Assembly: GCA_002914805.1 (NCBI GenBank)
Contig: JXTB01000402.1
Coordinates: 46,429 to 110,428, forward strand
DNA length: 64,000 bases
From: Parasponia andersonii
Lineage: Eukaryota; Streptophyta; Magnoliopsida; Rosales; Cannabaceae
Direction of reading: 5' to 3'
Shown: positions 46,547-56,372 of the stretch, in pieces
Position numbering within the stretch: the stretch's first letter is position 1
Layout of the letters: each line of letters starts with the position of its first letter
Program-made: the position numbers and the translations under genes
Notes under the pieces: model-generated
Databases searched by the model: none
What the model was told of the DNA's origin: nothing
What the model saw: the letters and a program-made list of their open reading frames with translations, nothing else

Positions 46547-48037
46547 CCTTTTAGGCCTCGGCTGGTTCTCATTGGCCTGGTCACTGCTCCTCTTGTTCTT
46601 CTTACTGCTGCCGTTGTCAGTGACGACCGCAACCTTTGCCGCATCTGTCTTTCCTCCTTTTTTGGTCTTTTGAAGGTTCTCACGGGAAGATTCTAACCTT
46701 AGATGTCGACCAACTCTTCGGTAGAAGTCTTCGAGAGTTCTACATTCTCTCTCGAGCAATTCCTCCCAGAGCTTTGTTTCTGGTCGCACCCCTGCCATCA
46801 TAAGAGTAAGAACTCCTCCTTCAGGGGGGTTGTTGACCTTTGCTAGCTCTGTGGTGAATCGGTTGAGATAAGACCGTAGAGTCTCCTCTGGACCATGTCG
46901 GATTGCAGATAAATTGACAAGCGGAACAGTGAAATTCTTCGCAGCCTGAAACTGTCTTAAGAACGCCGTCTGCAGTTGTTGCCAGGATGAAATCGAACCG
47001 GGTTTGAGTCCTCGGAACCACTTCTTTGCCGCTCCAGAGAGGGTTACAGCGAAACATCTGCAGCGAGCATGATCATTAACCCGATGAAGCTCCATCAGGT
47101 CGCTGAAGTGATCCATGTGATCCTGTGGATCAGTCTTTCCATCAAAAGTATTGATGGTGGGAAGTCTGAATCCGGTAGGAAGGGCTGCAGCTCGAACTTC
47201 TTCGCTGAATGGCGACTGGCGATACCCATCAGCGAGCTCATCGTCCCAGCCAGCAAGTGCATCTAATGCGATCCGTAAATTGTGAACGTCGATGTTCAGA
47301 GGGAAAGCATCATTCCTTGCTGGTGGTATGAGCGACCTTCGTTCGTTATCTTGTTTCGCAGCGGGCTGGTCGGGTAAAGTCTCCTACGTCCTATGAGAGG
47401 AATCCAGTGGCATAGTGCGACGAGACCGGCTGTGGTCGCTATGATGCGATACAGATTGACCATGATCACGTCGTCGCTCCAAGTACTGCCTTAGGTCAGC
47501 GGGATCTTGTCTTGACTCCCTGCTGATTCTTTCGAAGACACTTCTCGAGGATCGTCTTTGTTCGCTGCTCAAGCGATCCTGGTCGTTGTTGGATTTACGG
47601 GAGGGCTGTGTACGACCACGGTTCGTACTTGAACTCTCTGTACGAGACTCTAGAGGCAAGTCTGCGACCTTGCCTTTTCCTTTGGAGGTGCGTTCTTCAT
47701 GACGCTCCTGCTGAGTTCTTGGCTGGTCGCGTCTTCTCGTCTCGAGAATCTGTATTCCCTTCGCAGGTAATTGAGCAGGACGTTCTTTGGGGCGTTCATG
47801 TTGTGGTGGAGTCACCATCTACCTTTCAGCAAGTCGTCGCAGAGTGTCGTTGATCTGGTTAGTGACTTGCTGGAGGTTCACGAGCGTTTCCTCCATGCGA
47901 TCCTGTCTTCGAGATAGGTCCTCTGTTGCCGTCATAGTAGGCTGTTCTGGAGCGGGGTCTGCCTGTGTAGCAGCAGTACTCTGAGGTTGATTTTGGCTAG
48001 TCCCGGTGGCTCTGGTAGTGTTTCTGGTATTTGCCAT
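46547..48037 (-). pseudogene. Gag of the second Tat element (one frame, two TAG codons)
   Basis: The ATG at 48035-48037 opens MANTRNTTRATGTSQNQPQS. One frame continues to the gap for about 497 codons, with only two stops, both TAG (47819-47821 and 47384-47386). The N-terminal third has a coiled LVNLQQVTNQINDTLRRLAE stretch. The middle is Arg/Ser-rich and basic. The core reads GFRLPTINTFDGKTDPQDH, SGAAKKWFRGLKPGSISSWQ and FRQ-type capsid motifs, then LWEELLERECRTLEDFYRRV. The C-terminus is lysine-rich and cut by the N. It would form the particle if the two stops were sense or suppressed. The start was chosen because it follows the leader and matches the MANSR/MANTR-type start of the outer Tat gag. 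Confidence 0.85.
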
Positions 48038-48079
48038 TATCGAAAAGGTGGAATTTGACAAATATTTCTGCCGGAATAG

Positions 48080-48101
48080 CCCTCCTTCTAGCACCAATTA
48101 T
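48080..48101 (-). other. Primer-binding-site region of the second Tat element
   Basis: TTGGTGCTAGAAGGAGGG on the minus strand directly follows the LTR end. It is the intact relative of the decayed 3036-3056 site. Confidence 0.55.
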
Positions 48102-48815
48102 TGATGGAGGTTTTATCAACAATAAATTTATAAGTTATTAAGAGATGTGGCTTGTGTAAATTGAAGTAAATAATCAAAGCAAATAAGGAAAGAGGGATTT
48201 ATAGTGGTTCTGCCCCGAAAAAGATGAGCCTACGTCCACTGTTTTCTCACTATAATGATGAATACTCAAGGTTACAATACTCAAAAGCTATTGAAGAACG
48301 CTAAAGAATTAGACTACCCAAAGTTTGGAATACCCTAAGCGTGTATTTGCTCTGACTTCTATTCTCTGTGACTTGTTTCTGCCCAGAATTGGTGATCATT
48401 TCTTCGGAACATAGAGCCCCCTTTATATAGATTGTAGTGACCTTATGTCCCAAGGTTCCCTATGCCTCTAGGATCCTAATTGTATAAACGGGAAACTATA
48501 CAATTGGGTAACATAAATTAAATAACAATACAATTGGATAACTACTCGAAAAGGATAACTTAGTTAATCGCAAATAGGAGTCTTCAGTTTCACTTTCCTT
48601 GTAGGTTTCTTCCACAGCATTTACCTATTTCCCTCTTCTTGTAGGTTTCCTTTATAGTGTTTTCGTGTTTCCCTTTTCCTATAGGTTTCCTGTTTGTTAA
48701 GGAAAACTGGACGGAGAAGGTCGCACAAAAACCTGCGGAAGAGGTCGCATATATCCTTCTTGGAGGAGGTCGCATATAATTCTTATGCGACCTTAGGATT
48801 TTAGACCGCACAACA
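48102..48815 (-). repeat. 5' LTR of the second Tat element
   Basis: 714 bases, on the minus strand TGTTGTGCGGTC to AACCTCCATCA. It has a TATA box at 48422-48429. Its sequence is unlike the 1.1-kb LTR of the outer Tat element, so it is a different family. Confidence 0.8.
48422..48429 (-). promoter_or_regulatory. TATA box of the second Tat LTR
   Basis: TATATAAA on the minus strand, about 390 bases after the LTR start. Confidence 0.55.
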
Positions 48816-48820
48816 ATAAG
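48816..48820. repeat. Target-site duplication ATAAG of the second Tat element
   Basis: Abuts the LTR end. The other copy of the duplication would lie at the end of 35136-37062, which stops at ATA. Confidence 0.7.
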
Positions 48821-49273
48821 CAATGTCGTCAATTCTCACCAATATACATCCGATGATACCCATGCTCCTCGACAATACCCACACCCCTAATATGCCTCCG
48901 ACGATACCCACGCTGCCTCGACGGCCTCTGGTGATGACCGTCTCTAGATGTGTTGTTAAAAGGTCCACGCCTTAGATGCATTTGCTTCCTTCTTATTTGT
49001 CGAGAGATTTTTTTTTTTTTTGCCCTTCTTTTAATTGTTTTTCAGCCATCTATTTTAACTTTCGATAATTTGAACTTTTTCCCATAGAGTAATATTTTTT
49101 TTTAAGATTTCTCTTATTTAAGTATAAAGGGGTAAAAAAGTCTTTTTAAAAAAAATTTAAACTCTGATTTTGACTTTTTACGAGAGATTGGTGAGATTTG
49201 ATAGCAAATTAAAAATAGAATATTTTAATTGGTATTTATAAGGTGAGTTTTTTTTTTGACAAAATACAAAAAA
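48821..49273. other. Left flank of Tekay copy B
   Basis: Same sequence as 38993-39442 with a few percent differences. No gene seen. Confidence 0.7.
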
Positions 49274-49428
49274 TGCCACGACCCAAAACCCAGGCCAATG
49301 ACAGAAGAGAAATTTCACAAAGGTGGGAAATTCCTTGATTTATTTGAAAAGTGTCTAAAAAGTTTTAATTTTGTAAATAGTTCATTTTGATAAAGTATTT
49401 GGAATTTCATTCCGTGAACCTCTCCTAC

Positions 49429-49520
49429 AGTTCGTATACACCATTAAACATAAACCGAATAATAATTGAAAAATAGTTCGTATACACCATTAAACATAGA
49501 CCGAATAATAATTGAAAAAT
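49429..49520. repeat. 46-bp tandem duplication in the LTR of copy B
   Basis: AGTTCGTATACACCATTAAA and the next 26 bases occur twice. Copy A has it once. Confidence 0.85.
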
Positions 49521-51328
49521 AGAAAAATCAAATATAAGTCCAAGCATCATCATCATCTACAATAACAAGTTAAATCCCAAAATGTCATACATAAGTTTAT
49601 AGACAAAATAGAAAGTAGTATTCTTGGTTCAATGCTAATACAAAACCCCAAACAGTCCAAACACCACAACAGTAGACTTCTAGCATTACTAAGAAATGAA
49701 CTATAGTCAAGATGGTCTCTTCCTCCTCCTGATTTCCAAGATCACACTGAACACCACCTAAAGAAGGGAAGAAGGGGTGAGCATACAATGCCCAATAGGA
49801 AAATAGTTACCTCGAAGAAAAACAGTTTAGTGATGGAAAACTCCTACATGGTTAGTTCAAATCCAAAACATACACATATATATATATATATATATATAAT
49901 CAATCCAAATCGGGAGCCCATATATATGAAATAGTGTAATCAAAACTATCAATCCATATACACATGACTCAAATCAACCCATACCCATAAGCTCTCATCC
50001 TCTCATCTGTGGAACCCAGGATGATGGTACTAAGTATTCCTAACAGCCTGCCTAACACCTAAGACCATACCCAGAGGGGACGCCCATGTGTCGTCTACCA
50101 AACCTGGAGGGGTAACCGAATTGCCTACGCCTGCCAAATGGGAAGTAATCAGAAGAACAAACCCTGCGCGAGTTTACGGACTTTCCCCGATGGTGGGGCA
50201 TACAGCGCCACACTGTAAAACCCACGATGCTAACACAATGCTCATGTATGATCCTATGATATGTGCAATACAGAACTGAAGTGTAAAAACTACTGTACTC
50301 TGTTTTTTCAGTAATATATGCATAATAAGGTTTTATAGGAAAACGGGCAGCATAACGGCCCTATTTTTGATATATCCAAATAACCTACACACAGCAAATT
50401 CCCAGAGCAGTACAGTATATATCGTACAACCAGATTCCATCACATATAATTCAAATCATTAAAAGCACACTTGTTCTTATATGCTATAGAAAATAACTTT
50501 TAACTCAAAAACAGTATAAAACGAAGGTAACTAAACCCCTACCTCACCAGAATAGCAATACCACGCTATTGAGTCCTCAAAGTGTCGTTGACGATCGCCT
50601 GGAGGGTTGGAAACCAACTCCAAGCCTTTGATCGTCCTCTGGCATAAAGTCAACTTCTCACCAGAGCTTCAATTTCGCAAACAGACCTCTTCACTGAATT
50701 CCTAGCACCCAAAATAGCTAGGTTAGACATATAATTTGTCCAATTCTGGTCCAGGCCCACACTGGACCGGTGGCATGCAAAAGGAGACAAAATCTCGACC
50801 GTCCGATCTCAATTTTCGTACCTATCACCAAATCACACAATATATATATCAAATTTCTCTATTTTTTGAGTACATTCCAAAAATGTGGTCAAAAACACAA
50901 TCCAACTGTCGGATCAAAAATTACAACCATAAACTCGAAATACCCAAAAATGACAATTTTCAATCCGGACAAAATGGGATTGAGATATATATACCTTGAT
51001 GAACGAGATGAATCCAACAGGACCAGTTAGGGGTCAAATGGTGGCCGGAATCTTCGATGGTGACAAAATCTTCAAACGGCCATTTTGTCTTCTCCGGTGA
51101 CGGCGGCTACTCCGACGGCCTTTGATGGCTAGCGACCGACTCGTGTTGGCATAGGGGAGGCTCACTGGCGATCTGCTCAGCCAGACAGAGCTTAGACGGC
51201 GATTTGCAGTGGTTCTGGTCTTCGGCCGAAAGAGAGAGCAGGGAGAGCGAGAGATATTCTGAGAGAGGGAGGGGGACCAGACAGAGGAGAGACAGAGAAG
51301 GGTTTATATAATATATATTTTTTTAAAT

Positions 51329-51508
51329 NNNNNNNNNNNNNNNNNNNNNNNNNNNNNNNNNNNNNNNNNNNNNNNNNNNNNNNNNNNNNNNNNNNNNNNN
51401 NNNNNNNNNNNNNNNNNNNNNNNNNNNNNNNNNNNNNNNNNNNNNNNNNNNNNNNNNNNNNNNNNNNNNNNNNNNNNNNNNNNNNNNNNNNNNNNNNNNN
51501 NNNNNNNN
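51329..51508. other. Assembly gap, 180 N
   Basis: The last 26 bases before the gap (51303-51328) equal the first 26 after it (51509-51534). The homologous stretch in copy A is continuous, so probably nothing is missing. Confidence 0.98.
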
Positions 51509-51579
51509 TTTATATAATATATATTTTTTTAAATATGGTCAAAAGACCATTTTGCCCATAAAAAAATTGGGTTTTTACA

Positions 51580-51592
51580 TTCTCCCCTCCTT
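51580..51592 (-). other. Polypurine tract of Tekay copy B
   Basis: AAGGAGGGGAGAA on the minus strand next to the 3' LTR. Confidence 0.8.
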
Positions 51593-51637
51593 ATAGGAAT
51601 TTCATCCCAAAATTCAAAATACAAGTTAAGGTTTACA

Positions 51638-53000
51638 TCACAATACAACTTCAAACTGAAAGTTATACAAATGAGGGTACTTCTCGTACATCTCCGTTTC
51701 GAGTTCCCAAATAGCCTCGTCTTCTTTGTGATGTTCCCAAAGCACCTTGACAAGTGGAATCTCTCTGTTGCGAAGCACTTTCAACTCTCCAGCAAACACG
51801 CGAACAGGCTGCTCTTCATAGGATATATCTTCTTGGATCGATACATGCACGTATTGGATAACATGAGATGAGTCCGGTGTATACTTCCTCAATATCGATA
51901 TGCGAAACACATTATGCACGTACCCTAACTGTGCAGGCAGATTTAAGCGATACGCCACTGGTCCAATTCTCTCAGTGGTCTCAAAGGGAACAATATACCT
52001 TGGAGCAAGCTTACCCCTAACTCCAAATCTTATGACACTACGTCTTGGAGTCACTTTCAAGAATACGGAATCACCAGTATCAAACTCTCCCTCACACCTC
52101 TTCGAGTCTTCTGGCGACTCTGAATCTCTTTGAGTCTCTCTTGGATATCCTTAATCTTCCTATCAGTCTCTTCAATCAACTCAGATCCAAGAGTAGCACG
52201 CTCTTTGGGTTCTGCCCAACACAAAGACGATCTACACGGCCTCCCATATAGTACTTTATATGGAGCCACATCCACACTGGTCTGGTAACTATTATTGTAA
52301 GCAAATTCCATAAAGGAATATGGTCATCCCAGTTTCTACCAAAGTCCAGTATGCAACAACGTAGCATATCCTCAAGAATCTGAATCATCCTTCAGACTGA
52401 CCATCTATCTCAGGATGGTGAGCTGTACTGATATCCAACTGCGTATATAACGCTTTCTGTAAGGCTCTCCAAAACTTAGAAGTAAATCTTAGATCTCTAT
52501 CAGAAACTATGCTTAAAGACATACCATGCAAGCGTATGATGTTCTCCACATACAGTCTACTGAGCTTAGTAAAAGAGTAGTCCATCCGGATCGGTATAAA
52601 GTAAGCACTCTTCGTCAACCGATCGACTACCACCCAAACTACGTCGTTCTTTCTCAAGATTTTTAGCAAACTGGTCATGAAATCTATCGTGATCTTGTCC
52701 CACTTCCACTTCGAAATGGGTAACGTCTGAAGTAATCCAGCTGGTCTCTGGTATTCAGCCTTGACTCGCTAACACTTAGTCACAAAAGTAGCTACATCCT
52801 TCTTCATTCCTTTCCAACAATACTGCCATTTCAAGTCCTGGTACATGTTAGTACTACCCGGATGTACTGCGAACCTTGATTTGTGAGCCTCTATTAGAAT
52901 GGTTTTTCGAAGATTAGGGTCATCAGCTACAACCAACTTCCCATTGAAAAGCAAGAACCCTTCTCTGTTAGTGCTCCAACCATCTAACTGTTCACAATTC
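51638..53000 (-). pseudogene. Tekay B integrase and chromodomain
   Basis: The zinc finger (52769-52954) reads EAHKSRFAVHPGSTNMYQDL and WKGMKKDVATFVTKC. 52385-52678 gives VVVDRLTKSAYFIPIRMDYS, IVSDRDLRFTSKFWRALQ and [10 protein letters not shown] (D, D, E all present). 52057-52311 gives the rest of the core, and 51638-52060 the C-terminus with chromodomain ([32 protein letters not shown]). A one-base deletion near 52393 and another near 52313 shift the frame. The CxxC of the finger keeps only one cysteine clearly. Confidence 0.88.
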
Positions 53001-53089
53001 TGAAGTCAGTTCCAGATTTTCCTCAACTCCTTATCTTACCACTAACTCTGCTAGACAGTCTGAAGAAGAGATGGTGAAATCACAATGTT

Positions 53090-53589
53090 GCTCAGGCAAG
53101 CAACCCCTTCATTCTCGAAGTACTACAAGTTGTAATCACCACAACTGAGTTCTTCCAGTCTTCGAGCACTAGTGCGGCTAGTACACCACAAGACTTCCTA
53201 CTCAGTGCATCGGCTACAACATTGGCCTTACCCGGATGATACTATAGGTCGAAGTCATAATCCTCCATATATTCAACCCATCTTCGTTGTCTCAAGTTCA
53301 AATCCTTCTGGGTAAAGAGATACTTCAAACACTTATGATCATCGAATATGTTGAACTTCACACCATACAAGTAATATCTTCAAATCTTTAATGCAAAGAT
53401 CACTGCTGCAAGTTCTAGATCATGGGTGGGATAATTCCTTTCATATAGCTTCAACTGACGAGAAGCATAAGCCACAACTCGACCATTCTGCATCAAGACA
53501 CATCCCAAACCTGTCTTCGAAGTATCGGTATACACCACATAAGGCTCGTTATTATCAGGAATAGTAAGAACATGTACGGTGTTTAAACT
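53090..53589 (-). pseudogene. Tekay B RNase H remnant
   Basis: [39 protein letters not shown] and NVVADALSRKSCGVLAALV are readable, with stops between. Confidence 0.8.
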
Positions 53590-54730
53590 CTATTTCAACC
53601 TGATAAAAGCTTCTTCACTTTCGTGATCCAAAAAAAACTTAACATCCTTCCTAGTCAACTTCATCAAAGGCAAAGTAATTTTCGAGAAATCTTGCACAAA
53701 ATGACGGTAGTAGCCTGCCAATCCAAGGAAACTACGTACCTTCGTCATATTTCTCGGTCTTTCCCATTCCAGAACGGCTTCGATCTTAGTGGGATCGACT
53801 GAAATACCTCCGTGAGAAATCACATGACCCAAGAACTTCATTTCTGACGTCCAAAAGTCACACTTCGATTTCTTGGCATACAACTGATGATCTCTCAGAG
53901 TCTTGAATATTATTCCCAGATGTTCGGCATGCTCTTCTGGAGTCTTGGAATATACCAGGATGTCATCAATGAACACAACCACAAAATGATCCAAAAACGA
54001 CCTAAAAATCCGATTCGTGAGATCCATAAAAGCTACGGGAGCATTCATCAAACCAAACGGCATCATGAGAAACTCAAAATGACCATATCGAGTTCTGAAT
54101 GTTGTTTTAGGTATATCGTCCTCCCTTATCTTCAATTGATGATAATCGGATCTCAAATCGATCTTAGAAAAGAACCTTGAACCACTGAGTTGATCAAACA
54201 ACTCATCTATCCTTGGCAAAGGATATCTGTTCTTTACTGTCGACTGGTTCAACTTCTAGTAATCTACAAAGTCTCAACGAACTATCAGCTTTCTTCGCAA
54301 ACAAGACAGAAGCACCCCAAGGAGAAGTGCTACTGTGAATAAAGCCCTTGGAAAGCAAATCGTCCAACCGTTCTCTTAATTCTTCCATCTCAGTAGGTGC
54401 CATGCGATAGGCTGGAATAGAAACTAGCTGAGCTCCAGGAACTAGCTCAATACAGAACTCGATCTCCCTATCAGGTGGTAACCCCGGTAAGTCTTCAAGA
54501 AATACCTCCGAATACTCACACACCACCGGAATCCATGGGTCTTGATCGTCTATCCTCACCTCGCCATCCATAGCAAACAAGTTCCCATAACACTCGAGTT
54601 TCTTTCTTCCACTCAAGCACGCTTTCAGAATAGGACTAGGCTCCAACAGACTCATCCTAACCTGATAGACAATAGGATATCCATCACTAGGAAAAAGAGT
54701 CACCCGCTTCATATGACAGTCCACAACCAC
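53590..54730 (-). pseudogene. Tekay B reverse transcriptase
   Basis: 54203-54730 is open for 175 codons ([59 protein letters not shown]). The frame is one piece here, where copy A has an extra break. A frameshift then leads to 53590-54252 ([45 protein letters not shown] with catalytic DD at 53962-53967, then [20 protein letters not shown]). Confidence 0.88.
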
Positions 54731-54772
54731 TCAATATTTTGACAACCAATCCATACTGAGTATTACATCATA

Positions 54773-55087
54773 CTATCCCATTGGCAATACAATCAAATCA
54801 GCAAGAAGCTTCCTATCACCAATCACAACCCGATAAGACTTACACACACTAGACACATCAGTCATTCCTCCCAAAGATGTACCCAATGTCAATACATAAT
54901 CTAAGTTAGAAAATTCTAACCCCAACAGTTGAGCAAACAACAAGGATATGAACGAATGGGATACACCAATATCGAACAAAACATGTGCCCAAGAGTGTGA
55001 AATAAGGATCATACCGTTAACAATACCTCGACCGGTACGATCCTGAGTGTCGTCGGCTCCAGTAAAAGCATAAGCTTGGCCAGTCAC
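54773..55087 (-). pseudogene. Tekay B protease
   Basis: The frame opens GQAYAFTGADDTQDRTGRG. The active site is FDIGVSHSFI: D-T-G-A-S has become D-I-G-V-S, so it is probably inactive. Copy A retains D-T-G-A-S. Confidence 0.85.
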
Positions 55088-55166
55088 CTTTCCTTTCCCT
55101 TTGTTACCTCTCCCCTGATAAGGTTGGCTGCTACTGGATCCTGGACCACTGCTGCCATATCCACGC

Positions 55167-56240
55167 CTACCCTGACTCCCTGAGGCCTAAGGAGTCTGAA
55201 AGTTCTGAGTGTAACCCTGAGGGTAGTACTGATGCTGATAAAGCTGAGGGGAAGTTAAAAGTCTGCGAAGCACCCTGTGACTGTTGTAGCCTTGCTTGAG
55301 TGTTCTGATAAGGAACAGAACCTGACTGGCTCCCCTGCGGTTGAGGAAGAGGAGATTTCTGTAAGCGAGTAGGACACTCTTTCTTCCGGTGACCCGGCTG
55401 GCCACAAATAAAATATCCTCCATAAGAACTACCTTTGCCACCCCCAGAAGAACCACTGTTGTTCGAGCTCCCACTGCTCAGAGTACCCTGGGCTGACCAC
55501 TGCCCCTGGTTTCTTCTGGTGGCTTTCCTATCATTTCCTCTCCGCTGGTTCCTCTTGGAATCCAAACTTATTTCGATGGCCTCTACCTACTGGGTAGCCA
55601 CTGCAATCTCAAGAAGAGTATGGAAAGTCTGGGTATCAATCCTATTGAAAATGTTATGATTCAGACGACTCCTGAACTTTGCAACTCAGGACTTTTCACT
55701 CGTACCTGGGTCAAGGGCAACACTTGCCAACTCAGTGAACTCAATCAAGTACTCATTCATCGTTCTGTTACCTTGGACCAAACTCTCAAACCGATTCATA
55801 ATCTCATCCTGTTGATCCTCATTGGCATACTAAGCCCTGAAAATCCGCTCAAAGCCTTCCCAAGTAAGACCCACAACATCTTGCATCCGCTCCATAGTCT
55901 CCCACCAATGAATGGCACTCCCGGACAGACGGGTAATGACAAAGATTGCCTAAAACTCTACCGGAGCACCAAGGGACCGAAAATAACTCTCCATCTCACG
56001 CAACCAAGCAATTGTCGCAAAAGGATCTGGTCACCCGTCAAACTGCCATGGCTGGAGGCGCATGAATCGCTGGAGGTAATCTGATTGATCTAGCTGACAT
56101 ACCCTCAAAGCTAGAGGCTGATAGTCTGGGTTGCTCATCTGGGCAAATGCTTGCTGCATTACCTCGATCAAATGAGAGAAATCTGGACGTTGAGGAGGTT
56201 CGGCACCCAGTTGGTACCTCGGAACTCTTCTAGGAGGCAT
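55167..56240 (-). pseudogene. Tekay B gag
   Basis: The ATG at 56240 opens MPPRRVPRYQLGAEPPQRPD, then EVMQQAFAQMSNPDYQPLAL and LQRFMRLQPWQFDG before a stop at 56031. Central parts are split by stops. 55167-55565 is open with the zinc knuckle GYFICGQPGHRKKECPTR; the first cysteine of CCHC is Y. The end is Gln/Ser-rich. RNA packaging would be impaired. Confidence 0.85.
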
Positions 56241-56353
56241 GCTTATAAGTCTGAAACAATATGCCAAGCTATTAGTGATATAATGATGCATGCTTGTCAT
56301 AAAATAACTTCAGTCTAGTGTAATGGCGATACGTCCGAGCTATTAAACTTAAA

Positions 56354-56365
56354 GCTCTGATACCA
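56354..56365 (-). other. Primer binding site (tRNA-Met) of Tekay copy B
   Basis: TGGTATCAGAGC on the minus strand, seven bases from the LTR. Confidence 0.9.
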
Positions 56366-56372
56366 AAATTTC

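Larger units (their letters stand above)
46547..48815 (-). mobile_element. Second Tat-lineage element, 5' part only (minus strand)
   Basis: On the minus strand: 5' LTR 48815-48102, PBS region, then gag from 48037 to the N at 46546. Protease, pol and 3' LTR are absent from the assembly. The LTR abuts ATAAG at 48816, and the same ATAAG stands uninterrupted at 38988-38992. It is better preserved than the outer Tat element and is probably a fairly recent, possibly heterozygous insertion. Confidence 0.82.
49274..51579 (-). repeat. 3' LTR of Tekay copy B (contains a gap)
   Basis: Starts TGCCACGACCC (one change from TGTCACGACCC) and ends GGGTTTTTACA. It includes a 46-bp tandem duplication at 49429-49520 and the N run 51329-51508. 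Copy A covers this region without interruption. Confidence 0.87.

Noticed and set aside
49429-49520. Regulatory repeat in the Tekay LTR
   Set aside because: The 46-bp duplication is private to copy B and absent from copy A, so it is a local copy error rather than a family feature.
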